Assembly (NCBI GenBank): GCA_036877525.1
Contig: JAZGTH010000008.1
Location: 5,266,501-5,330,500, forward strand
DNA: 64,000 nucleotides
DNA from: Chromobotia macracanthus
Taxonomy: Eukaryota > Chordata > Actinopteri > Cypriniformes > Botiidae
Reading direction: 5' to 3'
Each line of letters starts with the position of its first letter. Position 1 is the stretch's first letter. Under the pieces are notes generated by a model, which was not told the origin of the DNA, searched no databases, and saw only the letters and a program-made list of their open reading frames with translations. A program made the translations under genes and the position numbers. This document shows, in pieces, positions 10,731 through 22,809 of the stretch.

Positions 10731-13700
10731 CTCACATCCGTCTTTCTTTGTCAGTGGTTTGGTTTTGTATTTTAACTAACTAGTAAATCTGTTGCATTTA
10801 TCCATGAAAACAACAGAATAAAGTGAGGTGTACACTGTGCTATTTTTGCCACAAAATTAACCATTTTTTTTCATTTGCCTCAGGGCAAAATCAAAAGGAG
10901 TTAATTGTTTAGTGTCACACCCTCACAGAAGGTCACGCTGACACTCCCTGACAGTATTCAAAATTTTGTGTCACAGTTCTGCATCATTGCTTAGCTTCTC
11001 CATCCATCTAATGAAGAACAAATTAGGAATATGTATTTTGTGTATGTGAGAGAGCAATTCAAGCATTCTAGCTTGTCTATATGAAATGCAACATAAATAT
11101 CTTGCCATTTAGCATTGCCATCATGAAATAATTGTATTAAAACTATCTAAAGGTCAAGCAGAAGTATGAGCAGTCTGTGACTTGCCCAATCACACCTGAT
11201 TCCAGACATGCTTACAAAATCTTAGCTAAGCTGCATATCATACAGCCTGACATAAGAGACTGTTGATGTTGCAGTTTGCTTTGATTTCACCCAAGATCAC
11301 TGATGTCATATCGCACAATCTGACAAGAACCAATAGTAAAAAGTGGCACACCTTAAGTCTAAATTTGTGTCCAGTTGCACAATGCATTGTGCTACATAGA
11401 AATCTTGAATTTATGCATTTATGCAGAATTAATATACTGTATCAGTGAGCCTGATAGTGACTTTTGACATGACAATAACAGAAGAGAATTTTGGTGCACT
11501 AGTCTGACTGGGAAATTAAAAACAAACCAATTTAATGTCACAAAGCAGTAACTTGGTATACTAATGAGGTGCACAGAGTTCCTCCTTTCTCACTGACAAC
11601 TGTGTGAATTTATAAAGCATTGTTCAGTGTACAGTGACAAAGCAATACCAGCACATGCATACTGGTAGATGTTAGACTTTGGTCTTTTGAATGAATCTCT
11701 TATGTGCTAATGAGTGAGAGCATTTGGACTAAGTGTTTTAAACAAGAGAATTTATAAAGAAAGTATACTGCTCATATACAACAACACAATTAAAAAACTA
11801 TATTATATATAGCAAATATTGTATATTATAGCAAAACATTACTGAATGTCTGTATAATGGTAAGACTGTGTTGGTGTGCACATTCTTTTCTGAATATTTG
11901 CTGAATAGAACCCAGCTACTGTAGGTGCAAATGAAAGCTTAAGAAATAAGAGATTCAGTGTAACAAAATTTAAACATCATTAGTTAAAGTAGGTTGACCT
12001 ATGAAATGTATGGTATATAATTGTGTCAGTCCCCCAGTAAAGATAGTTTCCATAAGAGAAAGATCTGTTTTTATCTGTGGTTTTAAATAAGAGTCAACAA
12101 ACGGAATTAAAACCAAATTAACACCAGTCAACACTCGTCATGATGTGATTAATGTAATTTTTTATTTGTTATTAAATTTGTTCAAATTTGTTATTTATGT
12201 CTCTAAAAATGTTGTCTACTGTTTATTTTTCTCTCTTAATGTTCACATTGTTATGTGTTAAGCTAGGTGGTATACGTTATATCCAAATATTTTATTAAAA
12301 TAGAATTGGTTCCCGTATACATTAACATAAACATTGATATCTTTTACAGTCTCTTTCTTCAAATTATTTTTATAACAAGCAAGCATTTTAGCCAGAGGGG
12401 ATAATTTGTGTTTTGACAGAAAAATTGAAAAGTTGTCCTCACTTCAACTCTTGCTCTCAATGTCTTTTAAAAGTCTGAATTTAAATGAAAATTTTAAATG
12501 CCTTTGTCACAGTATTTCATTCAATGTGTATTTCTTCAGAGTTAAAAAAAAATATTTTTAAAAGAAGACACATTCAAAGTCTAGTTTTATCAGTCCTGTG
12601 AGATCTGTGGACACATAACATCTAGTGCATCCTAATAAATGAATAGATAAGAGAGATAACCTTGTGATTGTGATGATAATCTGAGTTTGCAGATAATATT
12701 AGTACTTAATGCTAATTACACCACAATCAATTGATCTGACCATATAAACTGCATTGATCATGGACATTTCTATGGAAATTCTCTGATATTAAATCCAAAT
12801 TTTCATTACAGGCTATTGCTCTAAAACCTACTAGCAGGTAACAAATTTTAAGTAAGATTTAGATAGCAATGCTTCCATCAGTGACCATAAACTTTAAAAT
12901 AAGCAGAAATGTTCAGGTAAATTTTAACCCTTGTTTGAAAGTATTGATGTACTTTGTAAGACAAAATCTTTCAGTTTTCATAAGTGTAAGGGCCCTGCCA
13001 GCCCTCCGAGACTTCAATGTATTCAAATCACCTTGGCCTTCCTGAGGGTTATTAATTCTGTTAATAAAAATTTGGTAACTAATTGCTTAATTGGCTTTTT
13101 GTTTATTTTTGTTTACCCAATCGTCACTGAAAAACTGAGATGTAATGGTCAGTACAATTAACAAGAAGTCTGGTTGTGTCATTCTGTTGCATTCAAGTTG
13201 ACTAAGAGCTCCACTTTTTAATTTATTATAATGTGTGTTGTAAAATGTTGTCTATTTGATTTCACACAATGGTATCTCCATCCCTTTGTAGAAAATGCCA
13301 ACTCTGTGCTTCTGTAACTATCATAATAGCCCCTGTTCATCTGCAGTTTGTTAAATTTAATTACAATTTACATGCCTGATTCAGTCTCCACCAGCAAAAT
13401 TGCTTTGGGTCCCAAAGTAAGTAAATTAAAGCAAAGAGCAGATTCAGTTTATTTTTTCCTCATGAAGTACAGGTATTTCTTTTCATCTTCACTTGCTTAA
13501 GAACACAGGCGTGACACACTGTCTATCACGATCAAAGACAGCTCTTCAGGTTCATCATAACATTTGATGCTTGTGACGTCTACACATCATGTCCTTTGAC
13601 AGAAAACCAAATACTGCATCTCACTGTGATTATGAGATGAAAGGAAAATCACAGCGGGAAAAGTGGGCATATATTAGCATTGTTGTTTCGTTTAATGCGG

Positions 13701-13910
13701 TCTTCAAATTATTACAGTAAAATAAGATAAAGTTAAATGTTAGATTGCTAAGTTGTGAGGATGTTTTTTATTATAACAAGACTTGTATTTAGGTCATAGT
13801 CAAACTGTTACATAAATTTAAATACCTGTCAGGATTATTAAAACACTAGAAAATACAGCTTCACTGTATTTTAAAAATAATAATATTGCAGGTTAGAAAT
13901 ATGTGCTTCT
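10731..13910. other. Intergenic AT-rich DNA, nothing recognised
   Basis: No exon, RNA gene or clear element was recognised. The sequence is AT-rich with short A and T runs, for example around 11790-11840 and 12540-12560. Open frames at 11263-11448 and 12931-13161 are unconvincing. Confidence 0.6.
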
Positions 13911-14265
13911 AGTTCACCCAGAAATGATAATTCTGACATTATTTTCCCACTCTCTTGTCAAGTTCCAAATGGGAGTCAGAAGTACTAAATTTGCCTTCAA
14001 AGTCAAAGATATTCACTTATTTTGGAGCAGCTTAAATTGCTGTTCTCACACAAAGCTGCTGTCTTAGTTCAAAAGGTAGTATGTTTAGCATACGTTTAAT
14101 TAACCAGTTTTATGATGGTTTCATTTTTTGTTTTTGAGTTCCCATGGTCACTATGAACTGTTGTTGTAAAAGATCTGTGTGAAAAGTTCAAAATTGTGCA
14201 CAACATACAGGTTGTTTGGAACAACATAACTAAATAATGAAGGAACCTTAGCCATTTTGATATCT
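13911..14265. mobile_element. Decayed nonautonomous DNA element (cyprinid type)
   Basis: The left end reads AGTTCACCCAGAAATGATAA, followed by TTCTGACATTATTTTCCCACTC. The right part has ACATACAGGTTGTTTGGAAC and TAAATAATGA. These match my memory of a short element, very common in cyprinids, whose ends read AGTTCACCCAAAAATGAAAA and its reverse complement, with TTCTGTCATCATTTACTCAC inside and CATACAGGTTTGGAACGACA near the other end. Related pieces occur at 39.5, 51.1 and 60.9 kb. The outer terminal bases are decayed and no target duplication is evident. Confidence 0.65.
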
Positions 14266-16444
14266 GATTTCCCTTATAATAGTTCAATTGACATTCCTCA
14301 ATTGTACAACATTTTCTGGCAATATTCCTAAACAATATTACTTGTGGCTCTCCAGTGAATTGCTGTATCAGAGATACACCTGTCTGCCTGTCAAGTCTTA
14401 ATACTGCTCCAATTCTGTCAAACTGCCTGGAAATTTGAGCAGCATATTTAATATATAATCATAAGTAATATAATAATTTACCCACTTTATACAGGAACTG
14501 TGTTGGATGAACAGAAGTGAACCATAACTAATCAGCTATTTTCTGTATTACAAAGTGTAAGAGCAGTTGATTGGAGAGCCCATCAGATAAACAGATAAAG
14601 GATACTGCCTTGTCTTGTCATTTGAAGTGACATCTGATCTTGCAGGGGTCTGATGTCGTCAGCTAAAAGAGTTTATCATTAGTGATATTCTCCTTCCAGT
14701 ATCTTCCATGTTGCACTATACTATACTGTATGTTGTTGTGTTTTGCTGTGTTTTATGCTGCACAATAGGATGGGCTGCTTTTGTGAAGTTGTGTTTTGAA
14801 ATAGAAATGTCTCACTTTTTCCTACTTTTAATTCTATTATTCATTCTCTTTGTAACTCGGGAATCTTCTGCCATCTTTAATTCTTTCCACGAACTGGGCA
14901 CAACATAGAGCTTGAAATTCTTTAAAATAGAAGTTTTAGAATTTCAATTAAAATTGAAGTGAAAGATGGTGCTTAACCTTTTTGAATGTTGTCAGTTTCT
15001 TTTTAACCCTGTCAGCCAAATGTGGGATCTATCTATATATCTGTCTGCTTTAAAATGAGAAGTGCTTTAAAAAGTGTTTTAAAAGTTTTGAGAAAAGTAT
15101 TTACCTGTAAATTAGTATATTTCTGCTTCCTACATTGTGCAGCCCATTAGGTATTGCAGGTCTTTCTATTTGTCATGTGTGTCTTGGAGTGTCATTTGTT
15201 CAGGGGAAAGTTGAGGAAGAACCTGCTGAGATAATAAAAAAACAGAATGGTCCATCCAGGACAATGTGTCAGCCTGGAGACTCCACAGCAGAAGACTCAT
15301 TGTTTTCTATTTAACAGGGTAACAAGACAACCCCCATCCCTCACTATAATTTAATCTGCAGTGCCATTTCTTACAGTACTTTCTTGGACCAGAACTGCAG
15401 AGGACATTCTGTCTGCCACCTTTCTGAAAGACATTACAAGATTGAAGACTGAAACATCAGGTATCAGCAATGGATGAGAGATGATTAATACCAGGCAGGT
15501 GTGATGCCTATAGTGAGGCTGTGCTTTTTGAGATAAACATATTTATTGCTGCCATACTGCGCCAGTACATTTCTGTGACAAAACAGATCATGCAAACAAT
15601 CACCAGGCTTTAGAATAAAGTATAGAACTGCAGAATTTAATTGTGTTTAAATGTTGTAAATGACAAATTTCTAAGTACCATGTCACACATACATAATTGC
15701 TATAAATAAAGCTTCATTTAATAATTACACAACAAGGTAGTGTAGTTCACTGCTTTAATGACTAAATACGTAATTAGACATAAACAGTTTAAATATTGTT
15801 ATGGTACTGGTCTTTTGTCACAGCTTACATCAAAAGAGATTTTTCATAGTTATGCTTTGTTAAGGTAAAAGTAAAATGTGAATTTTATTTATTGAATAAA
15901 ATTTTTTAAGTGACATGATTGTTATGGACTAAAATACACAGGACTCAGTATAATGTACCACTGAATCCTCCTACCTGTTTGTATTTGTTAATACCGTAAT
16001 ACTGCTGGGCTGATCGGGGCTTAGAGAGCATTCACCTGGTCTGCTGCTGGGAAACGGGTATTTGAGGCTAAGCTGTGAACAAAACAGTGTGATGCATCCA
16101 GCCCTGGTGCTTGAAGGTAAGCCTGCATGCTGATAGATCAGCAATTTTCCCCCCACGAAAGCCAGTGTTTTATACTCACCTCCTGACAGTTTAGAATTAT
16201 TACAGAAAATATTTATACTGTTTGAGACAGATGGAGGCAAAAGGAATATGAATGAATAAAAGCTTGATGATGCAGTAAGAAAATTCTGACATACCCAGAG
16301 CCAAGCTTTAATGAATGGTAAAGAATACATTGTTTTATTGTAATATGGCCAACTTATTTAAACAGCATTTAATTAGCACAAATTTAAAGTGCATTCTCGA
16401 ACCTCGAAGTTCAACACTTTTTATCTGTATATATATTTTTTGTG

Positions 16445-16469
16445 TATATATATATATATATATATATAT
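16445..16469. repeat. TA dinucleotide microsatellite
   Basis: About twelve uninterrupted TA units preceded by TGTG, with a further TATATATA stretch just upstream. Confidence 0.9.
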
Positions 16470-16684
16470 TGTAATCAGTAAATACTTGTTCTAGTAGATG
16501 TCAGTGCAACTCTGGTGAGAAGATATATAATGTGTAGTGAGTATAATTATACCGAATTTCAATCAGTCTTTCTCAGGCCACCTTAATCAGCAGTTTAAGT
16601 AGGAACTTGGGCCCCTCCAGCCATAAATCAAGAGCAATCTGGAACCTTTATTCTACACACAGAAACAGTAGATTCCCTGACCTC

Positions 16685-17000
16685 CACATGGTCTTATAAA
16701 AGACCCAATGTCATCTGCTTTTTCACCGAGTGAGTGGGAATGAGTTCGGTTGCAGTAATTTCTTGAAAGTTGACAAGTTTATTGTGTTGTGATCTTGTGT
16801 GTCCTGACAGATGAAATGACACAGGGGCTGTAAAGCAGCGGTGGGGAGACGTTCTGCTCACCTTGTTAAGGTCGAGCTGAACGAGAAAATGCTGCATCTT
16901 CAGGTGTGACCGCCCCTCAACCTCTGAATGTTCTCCAACCTTTGACAGATCGTCAAGTGTGACATATTGCGAATGCTATCAGGAGACGAAATGAATGCTT
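16685..17000. other. Candidate conserved noncoding element
   Basis: A block of complex, non-repetitive sequence between AT-rich flanks. It includes GC-richer words (CAGCGGTGGGGAGACG, AGGTGTGACCGCCCC) and has no coding potential. An enhancer role is only inferred from composition. Confidence 0.22.
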
Positions 17001-17639
17001 TTATGAGAGTTTCTCAAAAACTATTGTATGTTTGGGTTTGATGAAAGCGAGAAGGTTGTACTTATAAAAGAAATCACTATATACACACACTGCATGAGCT
17101 GAAGGATGTTTTTGTCAGTTTTCGTTAGATAATAATAGATACTTGATGGTTTTAGCCTGAAATCCAGATTTGAATGTAAAATGTATTTAAATAATTTTAA
17201 CCACTGTATTTGCACAGATTTATAATTTATGTTATCTTTACTTTTTACTATACTGGGCTTTTAAAAAAAATATATGCATTATGCATGTGTAAACAATTCA
17301 AATACTGTTCAGAGGTAATGTAATTGTAGGTAAGTGCAAAAGAATGCAAATGCAACAGAAATATTAAGACATTCTTTGTAAATATGATGCTGTATGATTG
17401 AAGGACGGTGGCTACCTGAGTACATTTATATCTGCAATGCAAGCCTATGGTGTTTTTATGAGGCTGAGAGCCGTTATACTCAACTAAATGTACTTTGGCT
17501 GAAAAAGGGCGGGGGGTAATGGGCCGCTACTAGACCCTGACAGAAATATTTCAGGATAATGGCTTTTAAGGGGAAGATTTACAGTGTGCCAAAATGGATC
17601 AGATATTTGACTCAAATATGTTTCCTCTATCAATATCAG

Positions 17640-17723
17640 CACTTTTATTTGTAGCATATCTGTGGAAAAAATAATATTATATAATATTATTTTTTTTCCA
17701 CAGATATGCTACAAATAAAAGTG
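17640..17723. repeat. Near-perfect foldback (inverted repeat of 41/43 bases, no loop)
   Basis: The left arm, 17640-17680, begins CACTTTTATTTGTAGCATAT. The right arm, 17681-17723, is its reverse complement except for two extra bases in the A/T run. The arms meet at ATTAT/ATAAT with no spacer. The outer 26 bases pair without a mismatch. It looks like a miniature foldback transposon, or a palindrome made by a replication template switch. An RNA from it would form a long stem. No clear target-site duplication is visible. Confidence 0.9.
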
Positions 17724-20700
17724 TGTGTGGATGTGTAGTAAGCCTGACAGAGCATCTCTCTGTAGATGCTGTCACATGTCTGACTAAAAACAAGTGCACT
17801 GTCCTCTGTCCTCAGAAATGCTTTCACCTTTACAATGCCATGACAAGGCCATTACTGTACTTACAAGTGTTAGGAATAAAAAGAGAGAAATTCATTTAGC
17901 ACCAAGGCTTATCATCGACCAGCTATGTTATGAAGAAATCCTTTATGGTTAAACGATGAATGAGGCAAATGTACAGAATGTCACATTTTCGATATTTTTC
18001 ACTGCTTTTCTCTTAGAGCCAGCTCTCATCTGCATCTTGGCTTATGTGTGTCAGACTATGTGTGTGATATTGCACATACCCTGCTTTTAATGTGTGAACA
18101 AATAATGCAACAGCACACAGCAAATCACTTAGAAACACAACTGTGAGCCCTTTGTCCCAATACTTGGGTTACATAAAGGGATGTGTTAAAACAGACAAAT
18201 AACAAATTGTGACATTCTGTACTTTTGCCTCATATTCAACCTTTAATCATTAAATATTTGTTGACTCCACAGCAAACAGAGCAATTTTTTCTTTACTGTC
18301 TCAAAAGTTATGAAGGGCATATACATTATTATATACCCAAAAACATACTGTAAGTTTCATACATATAATGACAGAATTAATAACATCACGCGAATGGAAT
18401 AGGTTAAATTCTCTGAGGCTGAAACCCAGACAGTGAGTGGGGCAAGAAGAACATCCAACTCAAGACTGGACATTTAGACATAAATAACTGACAGGACAGT
18501 GTCACTGTTTTGTTGGCTGAAGAGAGAAGAAGCCTGTTGCTTGTGACAGTAAGGTAAAAGAGAGGGTCAGGGGGCAGTCTCCTGGGAAAACTCAGTCCAC
18601 ATTAAAGGGACCAGATCATGCCTTAGGTATTTCAGGGATTATCATTTCATCCTCATTTCTCTATGTGTATTGTGGTTTGAGAGAATGTCAGACTGAGGGA
18701 GTGAGGTTTAATGGTTAAATATACAGTATGGAGACCACTAGTGAATGCATTAAAATGCTTCTTTTTTAAATCTGTCTAATACAATGATTTTCAGAACGTG
18801 CTTGCTGTAATGACAATATGCACTTGAGTTGACAGGTACTTCAAAGTACAAAAACTAATAATCCATGTAATACCAGCATAGTACAATGTAGTTACGGCCA
18901 CAACTTTGTCACAAAATTGTTTATTTGACTGGTGATTTAGAAAAATGGTTCTTTTAAATATTTATTATAATGAAAATAGTTTCTTTTTATATTCTCATTT
19001 TTAATAGGGTTTTTGGAAGCTCACTGTACAAAATAACAACAGCCTCCTTTACTATACAATGCTGGACCTGGGAAAAAGGCCTAAACACCATTACAGGGAT
19101 TAATAAAACATTTACCAGTGACCAAAAAAGTTGACAAAACATACTTTTTAACCTCATATTTAAAATGCAGATCAAAAAGATAAAACCAAAAATGTTGCAG
19201 AAAGTTTTTGTTTCCTATCTCCTTTGATCTTTTGTTATTTTGTTTCCCATCATACCATGTCCAGTTCCATTTCTGAACCACTGTCTCATACAGACAGGTT
19301 TTTGGCCCTCCTCCCCAAATTTTGTAGATTATAGATGGCGGCTCCAAGAAACAAGTCACACGCAGTCTGGATGCCCTGACCTTGTTGGAGATGTAGCGAG
19401 AGAGAGCTGACCTCCGAAACTCACTTTGCATTCAGTCTGTAAGTAAATCCACTGCACGCTGCAGCAGCACTGTGGAGGTAAAAAGACATGGGAGGAGTTT
19501 AACACTCCAGAGAGTTTCAAAACAAATTGATCAAATCCTGATCTACTAGCCGCTAAATTAGATTACAATCATTTATTCTCTTTGAGTCAACAAGACATTC
19601 AGAACAAATGTGAAACTATCTCACAGATTCAAGTTTCATTGTAAATGGATAAGAGAGGTAAAATTGGATTGGGACACGTGGCTAGTTTGATTTTTTGTTT
19701 CAGCATTATGCGATACAATTGGATTGCTGTGGGCTTGTTAACACAAGATATTGGCTAGCAGTCAGTTAACTTTGAAATTCTAAAAGTTAAAAAGAAATTG
19801 ATTTGTTTCTGAAATACAATGTGTGTGTCCTCATGACTATTAACAATCAATAAAGGAAGCTTTCTTGGAAACAAATAATTATTCTAGTTTTAAAGAAAAG
19901 ATTACAATAGCTTTAAACTTTTTTATTGTGTCTCTTTAATTACTTTTTCCTAAGCTTTATAAGTGCGTAATTTGAAATATTTAATTTGGCAGACTTTCCC
20001 TATTTTGGCATTGTCCCTTACCCAAACTTTCTCTTTATAATTAAAAAGGTGTTCAAATAATTGCAGGTCCACATTTCATTTTTTTCTGAACTTCCGGGGT
20101 AAAAAATCATTTTGTGTTTGTGCTTAAAAATACATTTTATGAGAAAGAATGACTACCCCCAATACTGCTGTCTGTCCCACTGCACCAAACAGTTTGGAAG
20201 AGCATTCTATGTGGTTATAATGAAAATGAGAAATAACGGGAGTAAATCTGTGCTGATTATTATTGAAGAACTATCATTCAAAATCAAGTTCTTTTTAGAA
20301 GTTTAGTTAATTGACTGCTTGACAACGTTCTCCTAGCAAAACCAAAGCTTATTCAACATTTTCTTCAAAATGTGAAAACATAGCCGGACCATAACATACA
20401 ACACATACCTGTATCTATTGCATTTCCACCTGAAAAAATCCACCTGAAGCTTATTCAAGCCCAGATCTTTATTCTAGCACAATTTTAACATAGATAGACA
20501 AAGTTTGTAGAAGTTTCATTGTTTCATTTCAGTTAACTTTTCTGTACGTGCACTCTGCAGGAGTCATCCAGCATACTGCCATACTGGCATTTCTGTACCA
20601 TGTTTCATATCTATGGAGTGGCTAAATTCATGACCAGTGTGAATTCCTCTGCTCTGTATTAATCCTGCACCACGATTTTGATCCACTACTTGTTTAACAA

Positions 20701-22484
20701 GCCAGTAATAACAATGTTGTGGGTACCTCTGTGTTCTATAAGAGAATTTCTCCTTTGGGCCTAAAAATCATATTACAACACATGTCAAGGCAATCTGACG
20801 AGTAAGTGGAAATGCTAATGTGATAGAGATGGTTAGTGAATGTTCTGGGTCTTTGGCACAATGCTGTTGTCCTCTGCTGCAGGATTTTCTCATAAAAGCC
20901 ATCTGTTTTGTTTATGCCAGCACATCACAGTGACTTAGGAGAACAAGGGAGATGTTTCCAAAAGATCAAGACCACTGTCTCTTTAATCCTGTTTTAAGTG
21001 GAAATCACTGAAGTATGAAAAAAGTTATAGTTCTAATCCTTCATGCGTTAGTAATGATTTTAAATTAATGACCCCATAAAATCAAAATTTAGTCTTTTGG
21101 TCCATCTCCATTAGCTTGGATAAATTGGTTAACTACTGAATAAAAGTTGCAGGTATTTAACTTAAAGAAGATACACATTTAAAATGTAGTCACTTACAGA
21201 AACACAAACTATATTAATAGTACAGAGATAATATTGATGCCTTATCTTGTGCTACAAAGATTTCGTCCAATGAAATGATCTCTAAAATAAGAATGCTCCA
21301 CCCCTTAACACCAATTGGCAAATCATGATGCACATGTGCACTGTAACTATGGAAATTATATTTTAAACAAAAAAAAATAGTAATAATGGGAATCATTTGA
21401 AAATTTTTTTTGATAAGCTTAAGATCAAGTGATGTTACAGGTATCAAGTTTGTGGTCATCTGCTTATTGTGTGATATACTTGTTCTCAGAGATTACAGGG
21501 CTATACAAAATACTGAGAGGAAGTCTCTGATAGACTACATGGATGAGTGGTCTCAGTGAACTCCCTGAACTCTGCAGCAGTGGGTCTCATTCCCCACTGA
21601 ATTACTCCATGTCATCTGTAATTCTTTCACAACACTGATGAGTGTGCATGTTTTCCTTTCAGCCTTCAAGATGGATGGACAGAAATGGGATAAGGGCATC
21701 AGGGTTACACAGGTGATTATTTGTCCAGTCACTGGAACTCTGTACTGTGAACTCTTGATTTCATGCTGTGGCATATAAATGGTGCTCCTTCATTATAAAT
21801 GGTAAATAATTAGTTAAGCTATGGTGTGGGTTATAATTGTTCATTTTTAGTTACATGATAAGGTTTGTATTATGGAAATAGTAGATTAACTTATTTAATG
21901 CTTGAGTTTTAAACTTGAAAACATTAAAAACTCTATTTGTCTCTTGAAAACATTTCTTACTGAGTAAAACAATGTTGCTTACTATTATGATTATGATTTC
22001 TGTTTTGTATTACAAAGATCATGTCACATTGTTGGTACATTTTATTATGTACATACAAACATATTACTACTAAAGAGAATCATCTCATACCATATTATAA
22101 ACAGCTTTTTACAGTACAGGCAGTTTATTTAATCCAACATGTCTATTTATATAATATTTTGAATTACAGTTTAAAACAATGCAATTTTTCACACTTATAT
22201 TGAAAGTATACTGTGTTTCTGTGCCTGAAAAGCAAACCTAATTCTTCCAGAAATTGTGGCAGACCTTCAAATCAAGTTTTTTATAAATCAGGAATATTCT
22301 TAATATTTGATTTGATATTCCACATATACACCTATTTCTGTTTATCAACATTGGAACAAGCTATTTACAGCATTAAGCTCTTGTTTTGCATTAAATCCGA
22401 GACGTTGAGAAAAGTGTCAGTGATGCTGTCTGGATTTAGTTTTTTATAGGGTTAACGTTTCCCAAATTACTTGTGTGTGAGATT
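17724..22484. other. Intergenic DNA, no recognised gene
   Basis: AT-rich sequence without recognised repeats or exons. A possible splice-bordered segment at 19294-19438 was considered and rejected because no reading frame spans it. The minus-strand open frame at 19081-19431 has no known domain. Confidence 0.55.
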
Positions 22485-22640
22485 GAAAGTGAAGGGCGTG
22501 CTCCTAGCTGAGGGAAAAGTGTGTGAGAGCGGCCCTAATGCGGAATCTCATTAAGGCAGCTGTCAAGATTCTTCTATTTTACCCTCACCTCTCCTATCTG
22601 TAAGAGCCAGACTGTCGTTTCGAGTGAGTCTGCCGCCAAA
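22485..22640. other. Candidate conserved noncoding element / GC-rich island
   Basis: A marked rise in G and C with CpG dinucleotides (GAGAGCGGCCCTAATGCGGA) in otherwise AT-rich DNA, about 110 bases upstream of the orphan exon candidate. It could be a regulatory element or part of a transcript start region. No coding frame was seen. Confidence 0.28.
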
Positions 22641-22746
22641 GAGGCATTTACAAATAAATGAAAAATGTCACAATTGATTTTACTCTTCCAAGACTACAGC
22701 GTGTCAGCTTTGTCACAAACTGTCTTTGTTGTTCTCCCTCTTCCAG

Positions 22747-22809
22747 GTCCGGCGCCCGCACGTGGTCGATAGTTACTGACTGGTTCAGGCCCTTTTACAC
22801 TCAGCTCCG
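22747..22809 (+). other. Orphan exon candidate (63 bp)
   Basis: A strong pyrimidine tract and acceptor (GTTCTCCCTCTTCCAG) precede a 63-base GC-rich segment containing a CACGTG E-box, followed by a good donor (CTCCG/GTAAGC). One frame is open across it and would read SGARTWSIVTDWFRPFYTQL. I do not recognise the peptide and no partner exon was found nearby. In mammals NAALADL2 lies beyond NLGN1, so a 5' exon of a neighbour is one possibility, without sequence support. Confidence 0.25.

Larger units (their letters stand above)
14266..17639. other. Intergenic DNA with simple repeats
   Basis: No gene was recognised. A minus-strand open frame of 119 codons at 15971-16330 has no recognisable domain and is probably chance. 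A TA microsatellite lies at 16445-16469 and a less AT-rich island at about 16685-17000 is listed separately. Confidence 0.55.

Noticed and set aside
15971..16330. Minus-strand open frame of 119 codons
   Set aside because: Ser/Leu/Phe-rich translation without recognisable motif. Likely chance.
19081..19431. Minus-strand open frame of 116 codons
   Set aside because: No recognisable domain or family, no splice context, low-complexity Lys/Asn/Phe content typical of AT-rich chance frames.
19294..19438. Exon-like segment with CATACAG acceptor and GTAAGT donor
   Set aside because: All three frames contain stops, no partner exon was seen, and an ATGGCGGC word inside starts only a very short frame. 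It remains possible only as a noncoding exon.
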